A stretch of 64,000 nt of DNA, taken from Oscillospiraceae bacterium. Lineage in GTDB: Bacteria > Bacillota > Clostridia > Oscillospirales > Oscillospiraceae. The translations under genes were made by a program, and so were the position numbers. The stretch is taken from the NCBI GenBank assembly GCA_021769865.1, contig JAETSB010000003.1, positions 1 through 64,000 on the forward strand, written 5' to 3'. This document shows, one piece after another, positions 56,813 to 64,000 of this stretch. Each line of letters starts with the position of its first letter. Within the stretch, counting starts at the first letter, position 1. A model generated the notes under the pieces. It did no database searches. It had not been told where the DNA came from and was given only the letters and a program-made list of their open reading frames with translations.

Positions 56813-57694
56813 TCAATTCCGGGGCAGGAGCAGGGAGAACTTAGCCCCCTGTCCGGGCTTAGAGAAGACCTTCACATAGCCCCCCTGGCCCTGGGCGATC
56901 TGCCGGACCAGGTAAAGCCCCACGCCCACGCCCTCCGCCTGGGAGGACGCCCCGCCTCGGTAGAACCGCTGGAAGAGCTTCCCCAGCTCCTCCTCCGCCA
57001 CGCCCGGTCCGGTGTCCGCCACGTCGATCCGGGCGAAAAGCTCATAGGCCCGGGCGCTGACGGTGATCTTCCCGGAGGACGTATACTTCACGGCGTTGTC
57101 GATGAAGTTGCACACCGCCTCCCCCGTCCACTTGGGGTCGAAGACCGCGTCCGCCTCCGTGGGCTCCAGAATCAGCTCCAGGCCCTTCTCCTCCGCCCTG
57201 GGGAAGAACTGGGCGGCCGCCTCCTCCAGCATGGGCCCCAGGGGCCCCGGCCGGGGATGGAGCACCAGCACCCCCGCCTCCAGCCGGGAGGTCTTCACCA
57301 GCGCGTCAATGAGGGACTGGAGCTTCCGGGCCTGTTCTACCAGGGCGGCGGTGTGGACCCGGCAGTTCTCCTGTTCCTCCAAAAGCTGGGCATACAGAAG
57401 TACATTGGCGATGGGGGTTTTCGTCTGGTGGGAGATGTCGGCGATGAGGGACTTGATCTTGTCTCGCTCCTCCTGGAGGTTTTTGGCGGAGACGGCGGAG
57501 GCGCTGAGGTAGTGGGCCAGCTTCGTCTCCACGGCGGAGCGAAGGCTCTCGTCAAAGGCCTCCTCCTGAAAGTCCCCCCGGATGGCCGCGTCCAGCATCC
57601 GGTCCAGGCTGCGGAGGAGTCGCTTCATCCGCCAGCGGTGCCACAGGGACTGCGCCGCCAGCGCCAGGGCGGCAAGGCAGAAATACCCCGTCAT
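56813..57694 (-). CDS. Sensor histidine kinase
   Basis: 293 residues with one N-terminal membrane span and no large sensor domain. H-box IADISHQTKTPIANVLLYAQ (His89), N-box NFIDNAVKYTSSGKI, G-boxes DVADTGPGVAEEELGKLF, FQRFYRG and GVGVGLYLVRQIAQGQGGYV. The short sensor part suggests intramembrane or protein-partner sensing, as in BceS-like kinases for cell-wall stress. Co-transcribed with the response regulator 3 bp upstream. Confidence 0.92.
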   Translation of the reverse strand: MTGYFCLAALALAAQSLWHRWRMKRLLRSLDRMLDAAIRGDFQEEAFDESLRSAVETKLAHYLSASAVSAKNLQEERDKIKSLIADISHQTKTPIANVLLYAQLLEEQENCRVHTAALVEQARKLQSLIDALVKTSRLEAGVLVLHPRPGPLGPMLEEAAAQFFPRAEEKGLELILEPTEADAVFDPKWTGEAVCNFIDNAVKYTSSGKITVSARAYELFARIDVADTGPGVAEEELGKLFQRFYRGGASSQAEGVGVGLYLVRQIAQGQGGYVKVFSKPGQGAKFSLLLPRN

Positions 57695-57697
57695 GCC

Positions 57698-58396
57698 TCA
57701 GCCCTCTTTCTCTCCGGTGGTCCAGGTGTAGCCGATGCCGTAGACGGTTTTCAGGTACCGGGGCTTGGAGGGATTCTCCTCCAGCTTGCCCCGGAGGCGC
57801 TTCACCGTCACGGACAGGGCGTTTTCGTCCACGTACTCCGCCCCGTCGGTCCAGATCCGGTCCACCAGCAGCTCCCGGGGCAGGGTCCGGCCCCGATTCT
57901 CCACCAGAAGACGGAGGAGCTTCTGCTCCGTCTTGCTCAGGTCGATGAGCCGCCCGTCCCGGCGGAACTCCATGCGGTCAAAGTCGAAGGAAAAGTTCTC
58001 CAGGACAATGGGACCTCCCTGGGCGGGCGTTTTGTCTCCCCGGCGAAGCTGGGCGTTGACCCGGGCCCGGAGCACCGCCAGGGAGAAGGGCTTCGTCACA
58101 TAGTCGTCCGCCCCGGACTCCAGCCCCGCCACGATGTCGGTTTCCATGTCGTTGGCCGTCAGCAGGATGACAGGGGTGGGGTCGCCTCGGTCCCGGAGGC
58201 GGCGGAGGAGGTCCAGCCCGTTCCCGTCGGGGAGGTTCACGTCCAGCACCAGCAGGTCAAAGTCCTCCGCTCCCAGAGCGGTCCGGGCGGCGGATAGGGT
58301 CCGGCACAGTGTCAGCTCCAGCGCCGGGTCCTTCAGGGCCAGGCACAGCCCGTCTCCCAGGGCCCGGTCGTCCTCCACAATCAAAAGCCGTTTCAT
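57698..58396 (-). CDS. OmpR-family response regulator
   Basis: 232 residues. Receiver: EDD (8-10), Asp52 phospho-acceptor in LLVLDVNLPDGNG, Thr and Lys in LLTAND and VTKPFS. Winged helix C-domain about 130-228 (LSKTEQKLLRLLVENRGRTL; ENALSVTVKRLRGKLEE, YGIGYTW). Its ATG overlaps the prfC stop (ATGA), so it is translated in step with the release factor. Target genes unknown. Confidence 0.95.
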   Translation of the reverse strand: MKRLLIVEDDRALGDGLCLALKDPALELTLCRTLSAARTALGAEDFDLLVLDVNLPDGNGLDLLRRLRDRGDPTPVILLTANDMETDIVAGLESGADDYVTKPFSLAVLRARVNAQLRRGDKTPAQGGPIVLENFSFDFDRMEFRRDGRLIDLSKTEQKLLRLLVENRGRTLPRELLVDRIWTDGAEYVDENALSVTVKRLRGKLEENPSKPRYLKTVYGIGYTWTTGEKEG

Positions 58397-59976
58397 GAAA
58401 CCGACAAGGCATCCTCCAGCACCAGGCCGGGGTTGTGCTTCGTCAAAAAGCCCACGGACCACTCGCCGCCGAAGGCCACCAGCAACCGGCCCTTGAAATC
58501 CTCCAGAATGGCGGACCCGGTGCAGAGGACCAGCTCGTCGGGCTTGCAGGGGCACTCCGTAATCAGCCGCAGGTGGTCGTAGGGCAGACCCTCCATGTAG
58601 AGGTCCACCCCGTACTCCGCCTTCATGCGGTACTGGAAGACGTCGAATTGCAGCGTGCCCACCACGCCGACCACCACTTCCTCCATGCCGCCGCCGGGGC
58701 GCTTGAAGATCTGAATGGCGCCCTCCTGGGCGATCTGCTCCGTGCCCTTGATGAACTGCTTGCGCTTCATGGTGTCCTTGGGGGACACCCGCATGAAGTG
58801 CTCCGGCTCGAAGGTGGGAATGCCCGCGTAGCGGAACTTCTTCCCCGGCACGGTGACCGTGTCCCCGATGGAGAAGATGCCGGGGTCGAACACGCCGATG
58901 ATGTCCCCGGCGTAGGCCTCGTCCACAATCTCCCGTTCCGCCGCCATCATCTGCTGGGGCTGACTCAGGCGCATCTTCTTGCCGGACTGGACGTGGAAGT
59001 ACTCCGCGTCCCGCTGGAAGCGGCCGGAGCAGATGCGCAGGAAGGCCAGCCGGTCCCGGTGGGCCTTGTTCATGTTGGCCTGAATCTTGAAGACAAAGGC
59101 GGAGAAGTCCGGGGAGAACGCGTCGATCTCCTCCTCCCCCGCCATGCGGCTCAGGGGGGCGGTGGTCATGCGGAGGAAGGCGTTCAGGAAGGGCTCCACG
59201 CCGAAGTTGGTCAGGGCGGACCCGAAGAACACCGGGGAGAGGGTCCCGGCCCGGACGGCCTCCAGGTCGAAGTCCCGGCCCGCCCCCAGGAGCTCCACCT
59301 CCTCCTGGAGCTGCCGCCAGCGGCTCTCGCCGATCATGTTCCCCACTGCCGGGTCGTCCAGATCCACGGCGGTGGCGGCGGCCTTTTTGGCGTGGCCCTC
59401 GCCGGAGAAGAAGAGGATGTGGGCGGACTCCCGGTCATAGATCCCCTGGAACTCCTTCCCGGAGCCGATGGGCCAGTTGACGGGATAGGTGTCGATGCCC
59501 AGCTCCGCCTCCACCTCACCGCAGAGCTCCAGCGGGTCCCGGCTCTCCCGGTCCATCTTGTTGATGAAGGTGAAGATGGGGATGTGCCGCAAGGCGCAGA
59601 CCCGGAAGAGCTTCCGCGTCTGCGGCTCCACGCCCTTGGCGGCGTCGATGACCATGACGGCGGAGTCCGCCGCCATGAGGGTGCGGTAGGTGTCCTCGGA
59701 GAAATCCTGGTGTCCCGGGGTGTCCAGGATGTTGACGCAGTAGCCGTCGTGCTGGAACTGCATGACGGAGGAGGTGACGGAGATGCCCCTCTGCTTCTCA
59801 ATTTCCATCCAGTCGCTGGTGGCGGCCCGGGCCCGCTTGCCCTTGACCTCGCCGGCCTGGGCGATGGCCCCGCCGTAGAGCAGGAGTTTTTCCGTCAGGG
59901 TGGTTTTGCCCGCGTCGGGGTGGGAGATGATGGCGAAGGTTCGCCTCCGGGCGATCTCGTCCTTGAAAGCGGCCAT
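58393..59976 (-). CDS. prfC: Peptide chain release factor 3
   Basis: 527 residues, translational GTPase that recycles RF1/RF2. G1 SHPDAGKTTL, G2 GISVTSS, G3 DTPGHQDFSEDTYRTLMAAD, G4 FINKMDRE, G5 near 255. C-terminal RF3 domains: VEPFLNAFLRM, FAGDIIGVFDPGIFSIGDT-like YAGDIIGVFDPGIFSIGDTV and VGTLQFDVFQYRMKAEYGV. ATG after GGAGGCTGCAAC. First gene of a run prfC-RR-HK-rimM-trmD. Confidence 0.97.
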   Translation of the reverse strand: MAAFKDEIARRRTFAIISHPDAGKTTLTEKLLLYGGAIAQAGEVKGKRARAATSDWMEIEKQRGISVTSSVMQFQHDGYCVNILDTPGHQDFSEDTYRTLMAADSAVMVIDAAKGVEPQTRKLFRVCALRHIPIFTFINKMDRESRDPLELCGEVEAELGIDTYPVNWPIGSGKEFQGIYDRESAHILFFSGEGHAKKAAATAVDLDDPAVGNMIGESRWRQLQEEVELLGAGRDFDLEAVRAGTLSPVFFGSALTNFGVEPFLNAFLRMTTAPLSRMAGEEEIDAFSPDFSAFVFKIQANMNKAHRDRLAFLRICSGRFQRDAEYFHVQSGKKMRLSQPQQMMAAEREIVDEAYAGDIIGVFDPGIFSIGDTVTVPGKKFRYAGIPTFEPEHFMRVSPKDTMKRKQFIKGTEQIAQEGAIQIFKRPGGGMEEVVVGVVGTLQFDVFQYRMKAEYGVDLYMEGLPYDHLRLITECPCKPDELVLCTGSAILEDFKGRLLVAFGGEWSVGFLTKHNPGLVLEDALSVS

Positions 59977-60027
59977 GTTGCAGCCTCCTGGTTTGTTTGA
60001 TAATGGGATTCTTTCCACAAGTTTAAT

Positions 60028-60056
60028 AATATAGCATAAACCCGGCCGCTTTGCAA
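60028..60056 (-). promoter_or_regulatory. Promoter of prfC
   Basis: Minus strand: TTGCAA (complement of 60051-60056), 17 bp, TATATT (complement of 60028-60033), 51 bp before the ATG. Confidence 0.75.
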
Positions 60057-60110
60057 GCGGCAGCGCCCCGTGTCCGGTTCAAAACGCGGAAAAGGATTCT
60101 CTTTTTTCTC

Positions 60111-60139
60111 TTGCATTTCCCGCCGGGCTGTGCTATAAA
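60111..60139 (+). promoter_or_regulatory. Promoter of the T-box operon
   Basis: TTGCAT (60111-60116), 17 bp, TATAAA (60134-60139). Transcription would start near 60146, at the GAGAGATAACC that opens the T-box leader. Confidence 0.75.
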
Positions 60140-60145
60140 GGAGAG

Positions 60146-60392
60146 AGATAACCGCTGATGCGCGATGAACGGGAAAATAACGATCACGCCTCGCCAAGAG
60201 AGGATGGGCCGCCGGCTGCAAGCCCGTCCGCGACGCGCCGTTTGGTTCGCCCGGGAGCCGCCGTGGAGACACGGCCGGTCCGCCCTCCGTTACCGGGGCC
60301 TCGAGGGCGCGCCCTGAGGGCGCGAATTTGGGTGGTACCGCGGAAGGACTCGCCTTTCGTCCCATGGTTTGGGGCGGAGGGTCTTTTTGTTT
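60146..60392 (+). promoter_or_regulatory. T-box riboswitch leader
   Basis: The T-box AATTTGGGTGGTACCGCGG (60325-60343) matches the family consensus, preceded by a stem III-like GCGCGCCC-TGA-GGGCGCG hairpin and an earlier GCCGTG-GAGA-CACGGC stem. The terminator is CCTTTCGTCCC (60353-60363) / GGGGCGGAGGG (60371-60381) with TCTTTTTGTTT; the antiterminator uses GGAC...GTCC after the T-box. AGAGA near the start fits the stem I GA motif. A possible UUC (Phe) specifier is at 60246-60248, not proven. Uncharged tRNA should allow read-through into the deacetylase-pheS genes. Confidence 0.9.
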
Positions 60393-60438
60393 CCCTCCCC
60401 GGCTCCGCCTGACTTTTTGAGAAAGGACCTGACCGCAC

Positions 60439-61338
60439 ATGAACTCCCTCGCACTGGCGCTGGCGGCGTCCCTGGCGCTGTCCGCCACCGCGCCCTTTTC
60501 TCCCGCCGTCACCGCCGCCGCCGTCCCGGAACGGCCCGCCGCCCAGGTTCAGGAGGCCGTCCCGGAGGTTCCCAAGGTCTATCCCTCCTCCCCGGAGGGC
60601 GCGCCGGTGACCTACGAGCTCCGCCTGCCGGTGCTGATGTACCACCACGTGGTTTACGACTGGCAGGAGTGCAACGAGATGACCGTCACCGCGGGACGGC
60701 TGGAGCAGGACCTCCAGTGGCTGGCGGAAAACGGCTATGAGACCGTCCTCCCCCGGGAGCTGGCGGCGGGAGCGCCTCTGCCGGAAAAGCCCGTCCTCCT
60801 CACCTTCGACGACGGCTACCGCAGCAATTACGAGCTGGCCTACCCCCTCCTCCGGAAGTACCGGGCCAAGGCCGCCATCGCCGTCATGGCCTATATGCAG
60901 GACAATCCCGGGGGGAACTTCCTCACCTGGGACATGTGCCGGGAGATGACCGCCTCCGGCCTGGTGGAAATCGGCTCCCACGGCTACGCCATCCACAACC
61001 TGGACGGGCGGATGGGGAACTTCGTCCCCGGCCAGTCCAACGGCGTCCAGCGGAAGAAGGGGGAGTCCGACAACGACTTCTACTGCCGGGTGCTGGACGA
61101 CCTGCGGTACAGCTTTGACCGCATCGCCCAGGAGACCGGGGCCCCGCCCACCTTCTTCGCTTATCCCTTCGGCAAGACCGACCCGGACGCCGACGCCTAC
61201 CTGGAGGCCCTCTTCCCCGTAACGGCGGTGACGGGGCCGGGGAAATACGCCGCGAACCTCTCCAAAGGGCTCCACCAGATGCCCCGCTTTACCGTCACCA
61301 TGAAGTGCCCGCCCCGGGCGCTGCTGAACAACACCTGA
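60439..61338 (+). CDS. Polysaccharide deacetylase (NodB domain)
   Basis: 299 residues. Signal peptide (MNSLALALAASLALSATAPF). NodB domain: PVLMYHHVVYDW near 64, catalytic TFDDGYRSNY (Asp124/125), metal His in EIGSHGYAIHNL (181, 186) and FFAYPFGKTDPDA. It would remove acetyl groups from wall or secreted polysaccharide, outside the membrane. It sits between a T-box and pheS, which puts a cell-envelope enzyme under control of tRNA charging. ATG after GAAAGGACCTGACCGCAC. Confidence 0.92.
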   Translation: MNSLALALAASLALSATAPFSPAVTAAAVPERPAAQVQEAVPEVPKVYPSSPEGAPVTYELRLPVLMYHHVVYDWQECNEMTVTAGRLEQDLQWLAENGYETVLPRELAAGAPLPEKPVLLTFDDGYRSNYELAYPLLRKYRAKAAIAVMAYMQDNPGGNFLTWDMCREMTASGLVEIGSHGYAIHNLDGRMGNFVPGQSNGVQRKKGESDNDFYCRVLDDLRYSFDRIAQETGAPPTFFAYPFGKTDPDADAYLEALFPVTAVTGPGKYAANLSKGLHQMPRFTVTMKCPPRALLNNT

Positions 61339-61373
61339 GCCAACACACCCAAAGAAAAGGAGTGCCACTTACT

Positions 61374-62399
61374 ATGAAAGAACAGTTGGAAGCCATCCGC
61401 AAGGGGGCCCTGGAGGCCATCGCCGCCGCCCAGGAGACCGCCGGGCTGGAGGCCCTCCGGGTCAAGTACCTGGGGAAGAAGGGCGAGCTCACCGCCGTAT
61501 TGAAGCAGATGGGGGGCCTGTCCGCTGAGCTCCGCCCCGTCATGGGCCAGCTGGCCAACGACGTGCGGGCCAGCTTGGAACAGGCCATCGAGGCCCAGTC
61601 CGGCGTCCTCTCTCAGAAGGCCCTGGAGGCCAAGCTGGCGGCGGAGGCCGTGGACGTGACCATCCCCGGCAAGAAGCCTATCCTGGGCCACAAGCACCCC
61701 ATGTATTCCGTGCTGGACGAGTTGAAGGAAATCTTCCTGAACATGGGCTTTGAGATCATGGACGGCCCGGAGATCGAGCAGGCGGACTACAACTTCACCA
61801 AGCTTAACGCCCCGGAAAACCACCCCTCCCGGGATTGGACGGACACCTTCTACCTGACGGAGGACTCCTCCGTCCTCCTCCGCTCCCAGACCTCCCCCAT
61901 GCAGATCCGGGCCATGGAGGGCTACGGCGTGCCCATCCGCATGATCTCCGCCGGGCGGGTGTACCGCAAGGACGAGGTGGACGCCACCCACTCCCCCATG
62001 TTCCACCAGATCGAGGGCCTGGTGGTGGACAAGGGCATCACCATGGCGGACCTGAAGGGGACGCTGAACGCCGTCATCCGGGAGATCTACGGCCCGGAGA
62101 CCGTCACCCGCTTCCGCCCCCACCACTTCCCCTTCACGGAGCCCAGCTGCGAGGTGGACATCCAGTGCTACAAATGCGCCGGCAAGGGCTGTCCCACCTG
62201 CAAGGGCGAGGGCTGGATTGAGATTTTAGGCGCGGGCATGGTCCACCCCAAGGTGCTGCGGAACTGCGGCATCGACCCGGAGGAGTACTCCGGCTTCGCC
62301 TTCGGCATGGGCCTGGAGCGCCTGGCCCTGGGCCGCTATAAGATCAGCGACATGCGCTTGATTTTTGAAAATGACATCCGCTTCCTGGAGCAGTTCTGA
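61374..62399 (+). CDS. pheS: Phenylalanyl-tRNA synthetase alpha subunit
   Basis: 341 residues. N-terminal coiled coil (about 1-85), class II catalytic core with HPMYSVLDELKEIFLNMGFE, motif 2 region (ISAGRVYRKDEVDATHSPMF HQIEG) and motif 3 GFAFGMGLERLALGRY. FTEPSCEVDIQCYKCAGKGC PTCKGEGWIEILG carries a Cys-rich insert. ATG after AAAAGGAGTGCCACTTACT, only 35 bp after the deacetylase. Confidence 0.97.
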   Translation: MKEQLEAIRKGALEAIAAAQETAGLEALRVKYLGKKGELTAVLKQMGGLSAELRPVMGQLANDVRASLEQAIEAQSGVLSQKALEAKLAAEAVDVTIPGKKPILGHKHPMYSVLDELKEIFLNMGFEIMDGPEIEQADYNFTKLNAPENHPSRDWTDTFYLTEDSSVLLRSQTSPMQIRAMEGYGVPIRMISAGRVYRKDEVDATHSPMFHQIEGLVVDKGITMADLKGTLNAVIREIYGPETVTRFRPHHFPFTEPSCEVDIQCYKCAGKGCPTCKGEGWIEILGAGMVHPKVLRNCGIDPEEYSGFAFGMGLERLALGRYKISDMRLIFENDIRFLEQF

Positions 62400-62447
62400 C
62401 CCTGTACACGCCCTGACGGGCGGAGGAGTCAACAGCCATGAAGATGG

Positions 62448-62904
62448 CTGGTCCAATGCACCCCCCATTCTCTCTTTTGCGAAAAGAGAGAATGCGCCGT
62501 GCACGGTGGAAGAGAGAAAACGGGGGCGCGGAAGCAGTGCGGACTTTTTGATACGCAAGTCTCCAGCCCGCGGCGTGGTGCGAGCGGGGGTTTTGGAGGT
62601 TGATGCAAGGCCCGTCCGGCCCTCCTCGCTGCCGCTAACCTGGCGTTTACGTCAGTTTCTTCTGCCGCCTTCTCTTTCAGTGCCCGCCGCATCAGCGGCA
62701 GCGGAAAGAGCCGCTGGTCCATTCGATAATATCCAAACCTCCCGCTCAAGCTACGCCGCGGGCTAAAGACATTCGTGAAATCGGAAGCACTGCTTCCGCG
62801 CCCCCGTAGCGTCCCTTTCGTCTTTTTCTCTCTTCCACCGTGCACGGCGCATTCTCTCTTTTTCTCCGGCGAGAAAAAGAGAGAATGGGGGGTGCAATGC
62901 ACCA
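62448..62904. repeat. 457-bp imperfect palindromic repeat element
   Basis: The whole segment is an inverted repeat. Outer ends: CTGGTCCAATGCACCCCCC and the complement of GGGGGGTGCAATGCACCAG. A 39-bp perfect match pairs 62482-62520 with 62824-62862. A 20-bp perfect match pairs 62521-62540 with 62787-62806. Inner matches continue (AGCCCGCGGCGT, GAGCGGG, GCTGCCGCT/AGCGGCAGC). There is no transposase; the ORFs inside are shadows. It looks like a MITE or a palindromic repeat family inserted between pheS and pheT. Confidence 0.85.
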
Positions 62905-62945
62905 GCTAGCATCCTAGCTGAATCCTTCTTTAAGGAGTTAAGAAT

Positions 62946-64000
62946 ATGAAACTATCCCGTAAATGGTTACAAGAATTTGTGGACATCGGCCCGGTCGGCG
63001 ACCGGGATTTCGCCGAGGCCATGACCATCTCCGGCTCCAAGGTGGAGGTCACCGAGGATCTGGGGGCGGAGATCAAGAACGTGGTCGCAGGCCGCATCGA
63101 AAAGATGGAGCGCCACCCCGACAGCGACCACATGTGGGTCTGTCAGATCGACGTGGGCCAGGACGAGCCCGTCCAGATCGTCACCGGCGCCTGGAACATC
63201 CACGAGGGGGACCTGATCCCCGTGGCCAAGGACAACTCCTGGCTCCCCGGCGGCAAGCACATCACCCGTGGAAACCTCCGGGGCGTGAAGTCCAAGGGCA
63301 TGCTCTGCTCCCTGAAGGAGCTGAACCTGGACGAGCGGGACTTCCCCTACGCCGTCATCACCGCCGCCGCCCTGCTGAACGACTACAAGCCCATCGACCC
63401 GGAAAAGCCCTCCATCCCGGCGGACATCCGGCCCGGCCACAAGATTTTCGGGCCTGTCCTGGCGGCGGAGGTCCGGACCGTGGAAAACGCCGGGGTCAAC
63501 CTCTGGAAGTGCGCCCTTGCCTGCGGTGAGGACGGCGCTTCCGCCGTTGTGACCACCAACTGCCAGAACCTCCACCAGGGGGATTTGGTTGCCTATAACA
63601 CCAAGGCCGGAACCATCTGCACCCTGGAGGACCTCCACACGGAGCAGAGGGAGTTCCCCCACTGCATCCCCGACGGCATTTTCGTCCTCCACGAGGACTG
63701 CAAGCCCGGCGACGATATCAAGCCCGTCATCGGCGCGGACGACCACGTGGTGGAGTTTGAAATTACCCCCAACCGGCCCGACTGCCTCAGCGTCATTGGT
63801 CTGGCCCGGGAGGCGGCAGTGACCTTCGACAAGCCCTTGAAGCTCCACGACCCCCAGGTTCAGGGCGGCGGTCCGGGCGCTCTCCCCGACCTCCTGGACG
63901 TGGAGACGCCGGACCCGGATCTCTGCCCCCGGTATACCGCCCGGATGGTGCGGAACGTGAAGATCGCCCCCTCTCCCAAGTGGATGCGGGAGCGGCTCCG
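62946..64000 (+). CDS. pheT: Phenylalanyl-tRNA synthetase beta subunit (partial at window end)
   Basis: The reading frame runs off the window (351 codons seen of about 800). KLSRKWLQEFVDIGPVGDRD start, tRNA-binding OB domain (VVAGRIEKMERHPDSDHMWV CQIDVG; RGVKSKGMLCSLKELNL), then EFEITPNRPDCLSVIGLARE of the B3/4 start. Between MLCSLKEL and the GIFVLHED segment there are about 100 extra residues (e.g. AVVTTNCQNLHQGDLVAYNT), an insertion relative to the common bacterial form. ATG after AAGGAGTTAAGAAT. Confidence 0.95.
   Translation, partial: MKLSRKWLQEFVDIGPVGDRDFAEAMTISGSKVEVTEDLGAEIKNVVAGRIEKMERHPDSDHMWVCQIDVGQDEPVQIVTGAWNIHEGDLIPVAKDNSWLPGGKHITRGNLRGVKSKGMLCSLKELNLDERDFPYAVITAAALLNDYKPIDPEKPSIPADIRPGHKIFGPVLAAEVRTVENAGVNLWKCALACGEDGASAVVTTNCQNLHQGDLVAYNTKAGTICTLEDLHTEQREFPHCIPDGIFVLHEDCKPGDDIKPVIGADDHVVEFEITPNRPDCLSVIGLAREAAVTFDKPLKLHDPQVQGGGPGALPDLLDVETPDPDLCPRYTARMVRNVKIAPSPKWMRERL

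Noticed and set aside
62365-62902. ORFs on both strands over the pheS-pheT spacer
   Set aside because: They follow the palindrome arms and mirror each other; no ribosome binding site.

Overview
The window (high G+C, SD-driven genes, T-box RNA, SLH proteins, prfC/rimM/trmD/pheST core genes) looks like the chromosome of a Gram-positive, anaerobic gut Clostridia member, most likely of the Oscillospiraceae (Flavonifractor/Lawsonibacter-like). The family is an inference from gene style, not from a database match.

Layout. Positions 1-600 are the tail of an integrative/conjugative-type element (sigma-like C-terminus, Tn916-type helix-turn-helix ORF, small conserved ORF, terminator). Positions 673-43369 are one complete-looking siphovirus-type prophage of about 42.7 kb. 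It is bounded by a 27-bp direct repeat that is the 3' end of the host tmRNA gene (ssrA), whose intact copy lies at 43344-43709 on the minus strand. Positions 43710-64000 are host chromosome: SDR, cyclophilin, smpB, a LysM metallophosphatase, an ABC transporter, an FAA hydrolase, a GH18-SLH protein, an SLH protein, a prfC-response regulator-histidine kinase-rimM-trmD run, then a T-box leader, polysaccharide deacetylase, pheS, a large palindromic repeat and the start of pheT.

Prophage organisation. A leftward lysogeny operon (repressor, a 376-aa orphan gene, a 52-aa ORF, tyrosine integrase) faces a rightward early region across a clear divergent switch: two consensus promoters and three CTTCG-N3-CGAAG operators. 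The early region carries small regulators, two reverse-strand membrane-protein genes, two hexapeptide-repeat proteins, a secreted 3D-domain protein, YqaJ/RecT/SSB recombination, a DnaD-like initiator, a Dcm methylase with a second gene nested in another frame, a RuvC-like resolvase, an ASCH-like protein and a PAPS-reductase-like enzyme. A sigma-like late regulator precedes a gene-poor 0.9-1.2 kb segment that looks like a large structured RNA with an internal tRNA-Pro-like element and a 3' tRNA-like end. Then come terminase, portal, an adenine methylase inserted at a rearranged portal/minor-head junction, scaffold, capsid, connectors, tail, tape measure, tip and fibres, an XhlA-like protein, a reverse two-gene RHH cassette, LLH holin and CHAP endolysin. 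A late accessory cassette with its own promoter (three TGATAG boxes, 11-bp phase) encodes five conserved proteins of unknown function before attR.

The early module shows possible decay or sequencing errors: ssb lacks one base, and the gene after the initiator has an extra G in a G8 run. The best candidates for something undescribed are the ORF nested in dcm with its own ribosome binding site, the large tRNA-bearing RNA, a pair of hairpins sharing a conserved loop at 5941-6179, the repressor-linked 376-aa gene, the tiny hydrophobic peptides facing reverse membrane genes, and the late TGATAG-controlled cassette.
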